From NCBI GenBank assembly GCA_023415235.1, contig JAEZLP010000034.1, positions 1 through 64,000 of the forward strand: 64,000 nucleotides of DNA. Direction: 5' to 3'. The notes under the pieces are model-generated. The model saw only the letters and a list, made by a program, of their open reading frames with translations. It did no database searches and had not been told where the DNA came from. Numbering within the stretch: position 1 is the stretch's first letter; each line of letters opens with the position of its first letter. This document shows positions 43,136 through 52,317 of the stretch, piece by piece. A program made the translations under genes and the position numbers. The stretch comes from Bacillota bacterium. GTDB lineage: Bacteria; Bacillota; Clostridia; Peptostreptococcales; Anaerovoracaceae.

Positions 43136-44077
43136 TCAGGCTTCCCTGCGGCCTAAGATTTCCCCTGTCTCGATTTTATTTCCTTTCAAGAATTCAGAGA
43201 CCTCCATCGCTTTTTTCCCCGGCAGCTGAATCCTGGTCAGCAGCAGCGAGCGACCGGCAGAAGCCACTTTGATCCCCTTGTTTGAAACACTGATGACGGT
43301 CCCGTCAGGTTGATCCGTTGTATCGTCGCAAACCTCAGCTTTCCAAAGCTTCATCTGCTCACCTCTGAATGTAGTGTAAGCCCCGGGCCATGAATTCAAT
43401 CCTCTGATCAGACGTTCTGTTTCTTCCGGCGATTTGCTGAAATCCACAAAACCATCCTGCTTGAAAATCATGGGCGCATAGGTTGCCAGGTTTTCGTCCT
43501 GCTTTGTCCTGCCGTTGATCCCTTGCTTGATGCAAGGCAATGTTTTGATCAACAGGTCCGCCCCCATGGCAGCTAATTCGTCGTGGAGCTCAGCAGTGGT
43601 CTTTTTCTCGATTTTTGTAGATCTTGCAGAGATCATGTCTCCTGTGTCAAGACCTTCCTCCATATACATCAGGGTTACCCCTGTGATCTCTTCTCCTTCG
43701 ATAATACTCCTGTGAATGGGCGCAGCACCGCGGTATTTCGGCAGCAGGGACGCATGAATGTTAATGCAGCCCAATCTTGGAATTTCCAACAGCTCGGGAG
43801 GCAGGATTTTCCCGTATGCCGCTACGATGATCAGATCGGGAGCCATCTTCCTTACTCTTTCGATAAATTCCTCATTGCCCCGGATATGATCAGGCTGGGC
43901 AACTTCAATCCCATATTCCAGCGCTTTTTCTTTGACGGGAGGATACTGGATCTTTTTTCCCCTGTCCCTTGCCTTATCCGGTTGAGTGACGACCAAATCG
44001 ACCTGATACCCGTTCTCCCATAGCTTCTGAAGCGCCGGAACGGCGAACTCAGGCGTACCCATATATATGATTCTCAT
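43136..44077 (-). CDS. fmt: Methionyl-tRNA formyltransferase
   Basis: Fmt formylates initiator Met-tRNA with 10-formyl-THF. The 313-residue protein starts MRIIYMGTPEFAVPAL and has the catalytic loop NIHASLLPKYRGAAPIH (about 109-125) with the Asn, His and Asp set, and DTGDM. The C-terminal OB-fold tRNA-binding domain follows from about 205. It is 45 bp downstream of def, the usual pair. Confidence 0.96.
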   Translation of the reverse strand: MRIIYMGTPEFAVPALQKLWENGYQVDLVVTQPDKARDRGKKIQYPPVKEKALEYGIEVAQPDHIRGNEEFIERVRKMAPDLIIVAAYGKILPPELLEIPRLGCINIHASLLPKYRGAAPIHRSIIEGEEITGVTLMYMEEGLDTGDMISARSTKIEKKTTAELHDELAAMGADLLIKTLPCIKQGINGRTKQDENLATYAPMIFKQDGFVDFSKSPEETERLIRGLNSWPGAYTTFRGEQMKLWKAEVCDDTTDQPDGTVISVSNKGIKVASAGRSLLLTRIQLPGKKAMEVSEFLKGNKIETGEILGRREA

Positions 44078-44122
44078 CTTTTCACCTTTTGTCCTAATCC
44101 TAAAGCTAACCTCTTGACCAAT

Positions 44123-44596
44123 CTATTCCTCTTCCGGCTCCTGTCCGGCTTCCCTGATATTGGTTGCCTTGTCCGTGTACAGAATTCCTTCCAGATGATC
44201 ATACTCATGGCTTAAAACGATGGGAAGAAATCCCGATCCCTCATAAACCACTTCCTTGCCATTTCGATCGAGACCTTTCATTTTGATATATGCAGGTCTC
44301 TCTACGGTGCCGATCATGCCCGGAACACTGAGGCATCCCTCATCCTCATTCTGAACTCCGTCTGTTTCAAGAATGACCGGATTGATCAGCTCAATCACTT
44401 CTCCGTCTGCCTCCGCAACAAACATTCGCTTGAAGATTCCTACCTGCGGAGCTGCCAATCCCGCCCCATTATGGGCTCTCATGGTCTCCAGCATATCATC
44501 CAGGATCAGACGGATCTTGTCGTCGACCTCCGTTACTTCCCGCGCTTTTTTTCTAAGAATTTCGTCGCCTTCCAAAACAATGTTTCTTAAAGCCAT
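44123..44596 (-). CDS. def: Peptide deformylase
   Basis: Def removes the formyl group from new proteins. The 157-residue metalloenzyme has the three motifs GAGLAAPQVG (about 43-52), EDEGCLSVPG with the metal Cys (about 88-97), and SHEYDHLEG with the two metal His (about 130-138). A polyacidic C-terminus follows. It is the partner of the fmt gene downstream. Confidence 0.96.
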   Translation of the reverse strand: MALRNIVLEGDEILRKKAREVTEVDDKIRLILDDMLETMRAHNGAGLAAPQVGIFKRMFVAEADGEVIELINPVILETDGVQNEDEGCLSVPGMIGTVERPAYIKMKGLDRNGKEVVYEGSGFLPIVLSHEYDHLEGILYTDKATNIREAGQEPEEE

Positions 44597-44640
44597 TCAA
44601 TCTCTCTCCTTATTCACTGTCAAACTAAACCTTATTCTTG

Positions 44641-44720
44641 TTTCGATCCATCGCGACCCGTTGCGATCTTTTACGATCCGTTACGATTTATCGCGATCCC
44701 TATCGATCCATTACGATTAC
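44641..44720. repeat. Eight tandem 10-bp repeats upstream of def
   Basis: Eight consecutive 10-bp units with consensus TTRCGATCCN (for example TTTCGATCCA, TTACGATCCG, TATCGATCCA) fill 44641-44720. They lie between priA and def, 45 bp before def. The period is close to one helical turn, so each unit would present on the same DNA face. Confidence 0.85.
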
Positions 44721-44731
44721 AATAACCGTCT

Positions 44732-46747
44732 CTATAAAAAACTATATGGATTGATATCGATAGAAATGTTATATTTTGCACCTCTATCGGTATTTATTCC
44801 CAATTTTATCTCGTTTAAAATTCTTGCGTATTCTTTCCTTTTCCCCGGAAAGCATTTAATCAGCAGCTGATAACGGTAAAGTCCCTTAATTTTGTTCATG
44901 GGCGCTGCCTGGGGCCCGAAAATATAAGTCTCCTCGGAGGCTCCGGCGCTTCTGAGAAAATCGGCGGCCACCTGCCGGCAGATTTCATAGGCCTCCTGCT
45001 CCTTTTCCGAGGACAGGACGATCTGGATCAGATCGCTGAAGGGCGGATAGCCGATCTGTTTTCTGATCAGCGTCTCAGCGCTGTAAAAGGACTCGTAATC
45101 ATGCTTCGCTGCGGCAACGATGGAGTAATGCTCCGGATTATAGGACTGGATCAGCACCTTGCCCGGGCGATCCCCTCTGCCGGCCCTTCCTGCCGCCTGA
45201 GTAATCAGCTGAAAGGTCCGCTCCGAAGATCTGAAGTCGGGAACATTCAGTGAAATGTCGGCGGATACGATGCCTACCAGACCCACGTTGGAAAAGTCCA
45301 AACCCTTGGCGACCAGCTGTGTTCCAATCAATATATTAGTCTTACCCCTTCTGAAGGAGTTTAAAATCTTGTCAATACTGCCTTTTTTTGAAACCGTATC
45401 CAGATCAAGGCGGTCTACCGTATATTCGGGAAAAATCTCTTTCGTCAATTCTTCCACCTTTTCCGTGCCGGTGCCGAAATGCTTAATATACTTTCCGCCG
45501 CATACGGGACAGACGGCCGGAATTCTTTCCCTGTAACCGCAGAAATGGCAGATTGCCTCGTTTCGCGATTTATGGTAGGTAAGGGATATCCCGCAATCTT
45601 TGCATTTCATCACATAGCCGCAGGATCGGCAGGATACGAAGGTGGAATAGCCTCGCCTGTTCAGGAACAGGATCACCTGTCTTTTTTCCTCCAGGTTCCG
45701 CTGCATTTCCCGGTAAAGTGCAACGCTGAAGATGGATTTATTTCCATTTTTCAGCTCCTCCCTCATATCGATGATTTCCACATCGGGGAGAGGGGTTTTG
45801 TTGAATCGTTCTTTTAATGTGATCTTTTGATACTCACCCTTTTCCGCTTTATAGGCGGAAACAAGAGACGGCGTCGCGCTGCCCAGAAGCACCGCTGCCC
45901 GGTTGTGCTTCGCTCTTCGGACGGCTACCTCAACAGTATCGTATTTCGGGGTCATATCCGATTTGTAGGTTGTTTCGTGTTCCTCATCCAGAACGATGAC
46001 TCCGATATCCGACAGAGGAGCGAATACTGCGGAACGGGCGCCGATGACGATTTTCACCTCGCCTTTTCTGATCCGCATCCATTCGTCATACCGTTCTCCC
46101 ATGGATAGTTTACTGTGAAGCACCGCAATCTGCTCCGCTCCGAATCTTCCGATAAACCGGTCAATGGTCTGGGGCGTAAGAGATATTTCCGGCACCAGCA
46201 TGATAGCGGTTCGTCCCTTGGAAAGACACTCTTCGATGACTTGCATATAGATCTCCGTTTTACCGCTGCTGGTCACGCCGTGAATGAGAAAAACCTTATG
46301 CTCGCCGCAACTCAAAGCGGGTCGGATTGTATCTACCGCCTGCTTCTGCTCTTCCGTCAGACTTCTTGCTTCGGTTTTTTCTCCGACCGCGTCTTTGTAC
46401 GGCGTTCTTATTTTGCCTCTTTTGGAAGACGAGCCGGCTGGAGTGAAACACTTGATGGCGTCGATATATCTGCAGAGATATCGCTTCTTCATCCAAACAC
46501 ACGTGGCAACCGCTTCTTCCCCAAGGGATATGTCCGGATCGATCCCGGCGATCTCCTTGATTCCCTTTATTTCCTCGGTCAGCCGGTCCGCAACCTGAAA
46601 TACATAGGCGTCCCGGATTTTATTCCCTCTGGCAAAGGGCACGAATACCTTATCGCCTACCTTTACAGAATCATCCTCAGAAAGGTAGGTATAAAGATTA
46701 TCCGTATGATCCGTATTGTTGTCGATTACCACATTTACATATTTCAT
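44732..46747 (-). CDS. priA: Primosomal replication restart helicase PriA
   Basis: PriA reloads the replicative helicase at stalled forks. The 671-residue protein has the N-terminal 3'-fork binding domain, the P-loop HGVTSSGKTEIY (about 155-166), DEEHE, helicase motifs and a zinc-finger set CRSCGYVMKCKDCG and CHFCGYRE, CPVCGG. It is a little shorter than typical PriA, mainly in the N-terminal part. The repeat array separates it from def. Confidence 0.94.
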   Translation of the reverse strand: MKYVNVVIDNNTDHTDNLYTYLSEDDSVKVGDKVFVPFARGNKIRDAYVFQVADRLTEEIKGIKEIAGIDPDISLGEEAVATCVWMKKRYLCRYIDAIKCFTPAGSSSKRGKIRTPYKDAVGEKTEARSLTEEQKQAVDTIRPALSCGEHKVFLIHGVTSSGKTEIYMQVIEECLSKGRTAIMLVPEISLTPQTIDRFIGRFGAEQIAVLHSKLSMGERYDEWMRIRKGEVKIVIGARSAVFAPLSDIGVIVLDEEHETTYKSDMTPKYDTVEVAVRRAKHNRAAVLLGSATPSLVSAYKAEKGEYQKITLKERFNKTPLPDVEIIDMREELKNGNKSIFSVALYREMQRNLEEKRQVILFLNRRGYSTFVSCRSCGYVMKCKDCGISLTYHKSRNEAICHFCGYRERIPAVCPVCGGKYIKHFGTGTEKVEELTKEIFPEYTVDRLDLDTVSKKGSIDKILNSFRRGKTNILIGTQLVAKGLDFSNVGLVGIVSADISLNVPDFRSSERTFQLITQAAGRAGRGDRPGKVLIQSYNPEHYSIVAAAKHDYESFYSAETLIRKQIGYPPFSDLIQIVLSSEKEQEAYEICRQVAADFLRSAGASEETYIFGPQAAPMNKIKGLYRYQLLIKCFPGKRKEYARILNEIKLGINTDRGAKYNISIDINPYSFL

Positions 46748-46834
46748 ATTGATCCTTTATCTTATCTGATCATATTCACGCATAAAGCGTATCACACAGC
46801 CTGGTAAATCATGATAACTGTAACCCGGCTGCAT

Positions 46835-47848
46835 TTACAGAAGGAAAATGTTATTCTCCCTGCATTCCTGTACCATATCCTCGGGCCAGACCGATACCTG
46901 GACCTCTCCGATATGAGCCTTTCTCAGGAAGAACATGCAGAGTCTCGACTGACCGATGCCTCCGCCGATACTGTAGGGCAGCTCCTTGTTGATGATTGCT
47001 TTATGGAAGGGAAGCTCTGCTCTATCCTCTGCATTGGCAAGTTTCAGCTGTTTGACCATGCTTTCCTCATCCACCCGGATGCCCATGGAGGAAATCTCAT
47101 AGGAGATGCCTAATACGTCGTTCCAAAGGACGATATCTCCATTCAATTCCCAGTCGTCATAGTCGGGAGCTCGGCCGTCATGCTTGATGCCTGATTTCAG
47201 AAGACCTCCGATTTTCATGATAAAGACAGCCCGTTTTTCTTCGGCGATCTTATCTTCTCTCTCCTTCGGCGTCAGTTCCGGATACATATCCTCCAGCTCC
47301 TGAGTGGTGATAAAGAAAATCTCATTGGGCAGTTCCGTCTGGAGATCGCGGTAGATCCGGTTCACATAGTCGCCCAGATTCTTGATGGCGTTATAGATGG
47401 TAATGACTGTTTCTTTCAGATATTCTTCGTTTCTGTCGGATTTATTGATGGCTTTTTCCCAATCCCATTGGTCCACATAAACGGAATGAAGATTATCCAG
47501 ATCCTCATCCCTCCGGATCGCGTTCATGTCTGTATAGATGCCCTTGCCAGGTTCGATCTGGTATTTTCCCAGCGCCATTCTCTTCCATTTTGCAAGGGAC
47601 TGTACGATTTCAACCGTTTTCTCATCCATTCCCTTCAAGGTAAAGGACACGGTCCTTTCTACGCCGTTCAGATTGTCGTTCAGGCCGCTTTCGGGTGTGA
47701 CGAACAACGGCGCCGTCACCCTGCGCAGATTGAGGCCGTATGCCAGTTCCTGCTGAAAAAAGTCCTTGATTTTTTTAATTGCTCTTTGACTCTCCATAAA
47801 GTTGATTACAGGCGTGTAGCCTTCCGGAATCATTAATCCTCTTGCCAT
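46835..47848 (-). CDS. asnA: Aspartate-ammonia ligase
   Basis: AsnA makes asparagine from aspartate and ammonia with ATP, in a class II synthetase-like fold. The 337-residue protein has the conserved start MARGLMIPEGY and YSIGGGIGQSRLCMFFL near the end, with DMNAIRRDEDLDNLHSVYVDQWDWEKAI in the middle in two blocks. GGAGG lies eight bases before ATG 47848; the frame from 47863 has no site. It is 27 bp downstream of queH. Confidence 0.95.
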   Translation of the reverse strand: MARGLMIPEGYTPVINFMESQRAIKKIKDFFQQELAYGLNLRRVTAPLFVTPESGLNDNLNGVERTVSFTLKGMDEKTVEIVQSLAKWKRMALGKYQIEPGKGIYTDMNAIRRDEDLDNLHSVYVDQWDWEKAINKSDRNEEYLKETVITIYNAIKNLGDYVNRIYRDLQTELPNEIFFITTQELEDMYPELTPKEREDKIAEEKRAVFIMKIGGLLKSGIKHDGRAPDYDDWELNGDIVLWNDVLGISYEISSMGIRVDEESMVKQLKLANAEDRAELPFHKAIINKELPYSIGGGIGQSRLCMFFLRKAHIGEVQVSVWPEDMVQECRENNIFLL

Positions 47849-47874
47849 AAAAGTATCCTCCAATGTACTTATTA

Positions 47875-48543
47875 TTATATTTCCCTTGTATTTGAAAAGC
47901 TGCAGCCGCAGAAGTGCTGGCGGTATAGACCATATGCCTTTGAAAGCTCGATGGATCTTTGATAGCCACCCTGCTTCTTGAAATCCTCACCGAGAAAGGA
48001 CAGACCGTAGCGCATCCCAAGCTGCATACCAAGCTTGTAAATCAATTCAAAATTCTTATAGGGACTGACGGAAAGCGTTGTGCCGAAGGTATCGAAGCCC
48101 GACATCCTTGCGGTCTCGGCGGTTTTTTCCAGACGGAGCTGATAGCATGGGGTGCATCGCTTTCCGCCTTCCGGTTCTTCCTCCAATCCTCTTGCCGCAG
48201 CCAGAAAAATCTCAGGCTCATATGGGCCGTCGATATATGCGATCCGATCCCTGGCATCAATCCGGTCGTTATATTTCTCAATAAAATCCAGCTGTACAGA
48301 TCGCCGCTTTTCGTATTCTTCCTGATCAGTAATATTGGGATTATAGAAAAATACGGTAATATCGAATCGTCCGCTGAGTCTCTCCACCACCGCCGTGCTG
48401 CAGGGTCCACAGCAGCTGTGGAGCAGAATGGTCGGCCGTTGTTTCCGAGTTTCCTTGATATCCTCAAGACTGATATATTGATCACGCTGAACGGATCCTT
48501 CCAGCCTTTCCGAAATACAATCCTTATTTTTGTCCTTTTTCAT
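47875..48543 (-). CDS. queH: Epoxyqueuosine reductase QueH
   Basis: QueH performs the last step of queuosine synthesis, reducing epoxyqueuosine in tRNA, and replaces QueG in many anaerobes. The 222-residue protein has the motif LLHSCCGPCSTAVVERL (about 40-55) with the Cys set, RCTPCYQLRLEKTA, and the C-terminal CGCSFS. It appears to be first in a short operon with asnA. Confidence 0.9.
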   Translation of the reverse strand: MKKDKNKDCISERLEGSVQRDQYISLEDIKETRKQRPTILLHSCCGPCSTAVVERLSGRFDITVFFYNPNITDQEEYEKRRSVQLDFIEKYNDRIDARDRIAYIDGPYEPEIFLAAARGLEEEPEGGKRCTPCYQLRLEKTAETARMSGFDTFGTTLSVSPYKNFELIYKLGMQLGMRYGLSFLGEDFKKQGGYQRSIELSKAYGLYRQHFCGCSFSNTREI

Positions 48544-48724
48544 GAGCTATTTTACCCCTTTTTTTGTTCAATGCTTTTCATCATGCAGGCTGCTGGCGCA
48601 TGATCTATTGATTCCGAGCAGTATTTAATGATAGAATCAATATAACACTTAATTATATCACATAATTATAGTGGTGCAAATGTTGAAATTCTTCATAAAT
48701 CTGAGTGTAATCGGGGGTCTGTTC

Positions 48725-49648
48725 ATGGCTGCAATTTTCGGCGATCAATATTATAATACGATCGGCAATTATCTGAAGGAGCGATTCAGCTGCAAGGTGA
48801 TCAAGCTTTCACTGGATGCGGGTTTTACCTGTCCCAACCGGGACGGTTCGAAGGGAACCGGCGGCTGTATTTTTTGTTCCGCGGAAGGTTCCGGTGATTT
48901 TGCCAGCGATATCCCAGGACAAATCCGGCTGCTTTCCAAAAAATGGCCCTCGGGGAAATACATTGCCTATTTTCAGAGTCATACCAATACCTACGCACCG
49001 GCGGAGGTGCTCCGCGAAAAATATGAACAGGCTCTGGAATATCCCGATGTGATCGGCATAGCAATCGCAACGAGACCGGACTGTCTGTCCGCAGAGGTCC
49101 TGGATCTGCTGTCCGAATTGAATCGAAAGACGTTTCTCTGGGTGGAACTGGGGCTTCAGACCATTCACGAAAGCACCGCTCAGACGATCAACCGCTGCTA
49201 TCCGCTTTCCGTCTTTGATCAGGCGGTGGACGAGCTTTCAAAGCGTGAGATTAAAACCGTCGTGCACCTGATTCTGGGTCTTCCCGGAGAAACCCGCGAG
49301 GATATGCTAGACTCCGTCCGCTATGTATGCGGGAAGGAAATTTTTGGCATTAAACTACACCTGATGAATGTGTTAAAGGATACGAAACTGGCGGAATTCT
49401 ATCCCGACAGGATTCATATCCCCAAAAAAGAAGAGTACATCAGTCTGGTGGTTGATGCACTCGAACTCATTCCTCCGCATATTACAATCCACAGGGTTAC
49501 AGCAGACGCGCCCAGACACCTTCTCATCGCGCCGGAATGGGGCTATGAAAAGCGGTCCATTCTTAACGGCATCTATAAGGAGTTCCGGGCCCGCGGCAGT
49601 TTTCAAGGGATTTATTCCTCGTCGGGAGCAAGCCTGCCGTCATTGTAA
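48725..49648 (+). CDS. TIGR01212 family radical SAM protein
   Basis: A 307-residue radical SAM enzyme of the YhcC/YtqA family. The iron-sulfur Cys set is CPNRDGSKGTGGCIFC (about residues 32-47), a spaced version of CxxxCxxC. ATG at 48725 has GGGGG seven bases upstream; a frame from 48671 has an unlikely hydrophobic start. Function of the family is not proven; a tRNA or cofactor modification role is often suggested. Its 3' end overlaps tdk by 37 bp. Confidence 0.88.
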   Translation: MAAIFGDQYYNTIGNYLKERFSCKVIKLSLDAGFTCPNRDGSKGTGGCIFCSAEGSGDFASDIPGQIRLLSKKWPSGKYIAYFQSHTNTYAPAEVLREKYEQALEYPDVIGIAIATRPDCLSAEVLDLLSELNRKTFLWVELGLQTIHESTAQTINRCYPLSVFDQAVDELSKREIKTVVHLILGLPGETREDMLDSVRYVCGKEIFGIKLHLMNVLKDTKLAEFYPDRIHIPKKEEYISLVVDALELIPPHITIHRVTADAPRHLLIAPEWGYEKRSILNGIYKEFRARGSFQGIYSSSGASLPSL

Positions 49649-50199
49649 TGCTTCCGGCACAGGGAAATATACATGTCGTTTCCTCCGACCACGATCTGTT
49701 CTCCGGTTTTTACAAATTTGCCGTCTACGATCCTTGCTACCATAGTTGCTTTGCGGCCGCACCAGCAGATTGTCTTGATTTCTTCAATCTTGTCCGCATA
49801 GACCAGCATATAATAGGAGCCCTCGAAGAGCTCGTTTTTGAAATCGTTTTTCAGCCCGTACGCAAGTACAGGTACGTCGCAGCTATCCACGATTTCCACC
49901 AGCTCTTGCACGTGGTGCTTTTTCAGGAATTGGCACTCATCTACCAAAACACATTCGATCGGACTTTTCTTGTTTTCCTTCATGAACAGTTTCAGAATAT
50001 TGGTATCATCGTGAACAGCGATTGCTTCTCTGGTTACGCCAATTCTCGATGCAATAACTCCCACACCGAATCTGTCATCTACGCTTGGGGTAAGGACCAG
50101 AACCCGTTTGCCCCGTTCCTCGTAATTGTATGCCACCTTGATCAGTTCAATGGATTTGCCCGCATTCATGGTGCTGTATCTGTAATATAATTGTGCCAC
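49612..50199 (-). CDS. tdk: Thymidine kinase
   Basis: Tdk salvages thymidine to dTMP. The 195-residue type II enzyme has the P-loop STMNAGKSIELIK (about 9-21), DECQFL (about 88), and a zinc site CWCGRKA with CRKHY near the C-terminus. It has the normal length. It is a single gene, convergent with the radical SAM gene. Confidence 0.95.
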   Translation of the reverse strand: MAQLYYRYSTMNAGKSIELIKVAYNYEERGKRVLVLTPSVDDRFGVGVIASRIGVTREAIAVHDDTNILKLFMKENKKSPIECVLVDECQFLKKHHVQELVEIVDSCDVPVLAYGLKNDFKNELFEGSYYMLVYADKIEEIKTICWCGRKATMVARIVDGKFVKTGEQIVVGGNDMYISLCRKHYNDGRLAPDEE

Positions 50200-50283
50200 T
50201 TTCCATCCTCCTATTCTTGTATTACTATTTTACTGGAAGATAGGCGCAAAAGCAACAAGAATGCATGGACATCCTTCTTCCAG

Positions 50284-50326
50284 GGAAACCTCTCAATGAC
50301 AAGTGGAAAACCTCTCTATGACAAAT
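50284..50326. repeat. 21-22 bp tandem duplication
   Basis: Two near-identical units 50284-50304 and 50305-50326 (GAAACCTCTCAATGACAAG-like) lie downstream of the SLH gene terminator. They have no clear role and look like slippage. Confidence 0.65.
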
Positions 50327-50363
50327 AAAAGAGAGACGGCCTTTGCGGGAAAAAGCCATCTCT
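50323..50363 (-). terminator. Intrinsic terminator after the SLH gene
   Basis: A 9-bp stem with one G-U pair (50332-50340 with 50355-50363), 14-base loop, then TTTTATTTG on the minus strand. It sits 30 bp past the stop of the SLH protein gene. Confidence 0.7.
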
Positions 50364-50392
50364 CCCCATATTTCACCGGTAGTGATTTTTCT

Positions 50393-51157
50393 TCACCAAA
50401 CCGGATTCTCCCTGATCACGGTCCACCTTTCGGTGGATCTGGGCTTGTCGGCGCGCTGGTACTCATGGCTGTTGGCAGCTTCAAGAACAATTTCGTAGTA
50501 CCATTTGTCTTTCGTGTTGTCAGGCCACTGTCTTGCGTGCTCATGAAGCCCTCCCGTATCCACCCTTCGGTCCAGCGCCTCGTTTACTAGCATCATGGCC
50601 TCGCAGCGGATGATTGTACCGTCGGGACGGAAGGATCCGTCTCCATAGCCCCTGATCCAGCCTCTTTCCAATGCGGTTTGTATATACTCCGAAGACCAGT
50701 GGTTTTCAACGTCCGGAAAGCTGGCTTCTTTTGATTCCGCAATACCGGTGTATCTTGCAGCCATGACGGCAAATTCCGCTCTGGTAATCGGCGCGGAAGG
50801 TCGAAATCTCCCATCAGGGTCTCCCTGCACGATTCCGGCTTGATATAACGCTGCTATCTCATTACGGGACCATCGGTTCCTGTCAAGGTCGATGAACGGA
50901 CATGCTCCCATCCAAGATGGATTCCCTATTTCCATTGAAAGGAGCCGGAAAAAGACCACTGCCGTTTCTTCCCTGGTTATCCTTTCCAGAGGCCGCATGC
51001 AACCGTCAGGATATCCTTCCATATAAGCAATATGCTCCCCTGCTGCCAATTCCGCAGCTGCATGGCCCGTCACGGAGCCTGCCATTCCGGCTGTCGCAGC
51101 CAGAACGCCAATCAAGGCAATCACCAAAAGTCCCCTTCTTTTTGGCAACCCTATCAT
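50393..51157 (-). CDS. S-layer homology (SLH) domain protein
   Basis: A 254-residue exported protein. A basic start and hydrophobic stretch with AAA give a signal peptide (about 1-35, cut near GHAAA). Three SLH repeats follow (YMEGYPDGCMRPLERITREET; YQAGIVQGDPDGRFRPSAPITRAEF; LERGWIRGYGDGSFRPDGT), each given here in blocks. SLH domains bind pyruvylated secondary wall polymers. No other domain is present except a 60-residue C-terminal tail, so it is probably an anchor or minor wall protein. Start 51157 has GGGGG upstream. Confidence 0.85.
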   Translation of the reverse strand: MIGLPKRRGLLVIALIGVLAATAGMAGSVTGHAAAELAAGEHIAYMEGYPDGCMRPLERITREETAVVFFRLLSMEIGNPSWMGACPFIDLDRNRWSRNEIAALYQAGIVQGDPDGRFRPSAPITRAEFAVMAARYTGIAESKEASFPDVENHWSSEYIQTALERGWIRGYGDGSFRPDGTIIRCEAMMLVNEALDRRVDTGGLHEHARQWPDNTKDKWYYEIVLEAANSHEYQRADKPRSTERWTVIRENPVW

Positions 51158-51381
51158 GTTTTTCCCCCTGTAACCATGTTCATCGCCAGCCTCCCCTCCC
51201 GTCTTTGTAACTGGCTTTGACGGGAGGGACAAACACCCCTTCTTTCCTCATTATCACCCTTTTAAACCCCATGATTCAACTGAATCTGTGCTACAAATTA
51301 TCCGTATTAACCGCTAAGTAACAAGGAATGCCCTCTTTTATAACGAAATGCGACGTTCTTAGATCAAAGGCGACAAAAAAA

Positions 51382-51425
51382 AGAAAATCCTCCGAAAACG
51401 TTGCTAATTCAATCGTCCCCGAAGG
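51382..51425 (-). terminator. Intrinsic terminator after the tRNA cluster
   Basis: On the minus strand CCTTCG (51425-51420) pairs with CGGAGG (51394-51389), with GAAA/TTTC extension, then TTTTCTTTTTTTT. It comes just after tRNA-Phe, the last tRNA of the cluster. Confidence 0.65.
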
Positions 51426-51432
51426 TTTCTTG

Positions 51433-51508
51433 TGGTGCCCAGACTCGGAATTGAACCAAGGACACGAGGATTTTCAGTCCTCTGCTCTACCTACTGAGCT
51501 ATCTGGGC
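51433..51508 (-). tRNA. tRNA-Phe (GAA)
   Basis: Full cloverleaf with anticodon GAA (CTGAAAA loop), GGTTCAATTCC T-arm and encoded CCA. Last tRNA in transcription order before the terminator. Confidence 0.97.
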
Positions 51509-51533
51509 ATGGAATCCTATTTTGTTTTGTTAA

Positions 51534-51610
51534 TGGTGGGCCATCAGGGACTTGAACCCCGGACCTGCCGGTTATGAGCCGGACGCTCTGACCAACTGAG
51601 CTAATGGCCC
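51534..51610 (-). tRNA. tRNA with CAU anticodon (Met or Ile2)
   Basis: Cloverleaf with loop CTCATAA and encoded CCA. The CAU anticodon fits elongator tRNA-Met or a lysidine-modified tRNA-Ile2; the GGCTCATAACC stem favours Ile2. Sequence alone does not settle it. Confidence 0.92.
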
Positions 51611-51625
51611 GTGTTTTCAAAATTA

Positions 51626-51702
51626 TGGTCGGGGTGGCAGGATTTGAACCCGCGGCCCACTGGTCCCAAACCAGTTGCGCTACCAAGCTGCGCTACACCC
51701 CG
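51626..51702 (-). tRNA. tRNA-Pro (TGG)
   Basis: Cloverleaf with anticodon TGG in loop TTTGGGA and encoded CCA. Confidence 0.97.
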
Positions 51703-51726
51703 CTACTACGCTGTCATTTCAAAATA

Positions 51727-51802
51727 TGGCAGGGGCAGTAGGACTTGAACCCACGGCACGTGGTTTTGGAGACCACTGCTCTACCAACTGAGCTATGCCC
51801 CT
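51727..51802 (-). tRNA. tRNA-Trp (CCA)
   Basis: Cloverleaf with anticodon CCA in loop CTCCAAA and encoded 3' CCA. Confidence 0.97.
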
Positions 51803-51805
51803 AAG

Positions 51806-51897
51806 TGGCGGAGAAGATGGGATTCGAACCCATGCACCAGTTACCCGGTCTAACGGTTTAGCAAACCGTCCTCTTGAGCCTGCTTGAGTACTTCTCC
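51806..51897 (-). tRNA. tRNA-Ser (GCT)
   Basis: Long variable arm, anticodon GCT in loop TTGCTAA, encoded CCA. It begins 4 bp after tRNA-Trp. Confidence 0.96.
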
Positions 51898-51931
51898 ATG
51901 GTTTGTCGATCCGATATCTTATCTGTATCTT

Positions 51932-52020
51932 TGGCGGAGAGGGTGGGATTCGAACCCACGGCCCCTTTCGGAGTCACTGGTTTTCAAGACCAGCTCCTTA
52001 AACCGCTCGGACACCTCTCC
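51932..52020 (-). tRNA. tRNA-Ser (TGA)
   Basis: Long variable arm, anticodon TGA in loop CTTGAAA, encoded CCA. Confidence 0.96.
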
Positions 52021-52060
52021 ATCGTTAGGTTCTACTACATCCATACTATCTTATCTATAT

Positions 52061-52136
52061 TGGTGACCCATCCGCGATTCGAACGCGGGACACCTTGATT
52101 AAAAGTCAAGTGCTCTACCGACTGAGCTAATGGGTC
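52061..52136 (-). tRNA. tRNA-Lys (TTT)
   Basis: Cloverleaf with anticodon TTT in loop CTTTTAA, encoded CCA. Confidence 0.97.
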
Positions 52137-52140
52137 CTGT

Positions 52141-52216
52141 TGGCTGGGGTAGCAGGACTCGAACCTACGAATGACGGAGTCAAAGTCCGTTGCCTTACCG
52201 GCTTGGCTATACCCCA
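52141..52216 (-). tRNA. tRNA-Gln (TTG)
   Basis: Cloverleaf with anticodon TTG in loop CTTTGAC, encoded CCA. Starts 4 bp after the CCA side of tRNA-Lys. Confidence 0.96.
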
Positions 52217-52230
52217 TTCTCAAAAAAAAT

Positions 52231-52307
52231 TGGTGAGCCCACAGGGATTCGAACCCCGGACACACGGCTTAGAAGGCCGTTGCTCTATCCAGCTGAGCTA
52301 TGAGCCC
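52231..52307 (-). tRNA. tRNA-Arg (TCT)
   Basis: Cloverleaf with anticodon TCT in loop CTTCTAA, encoded CCA. Confidence 0.97.
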
Positions 52308-52317
52308 GTAAAAAAAA

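Noticed and set aside
44641..44720. CRISPR array
   Set aside because: Units are 10 bp with no spacers; no cas genes nearby.
51534..51610. Initiator tRNA-Met
   Set aside because: The CAU tRNA lacks the three consecutive G-C pairs and the unpaired first base typical of initiators; it is elongator Met or Ile2.
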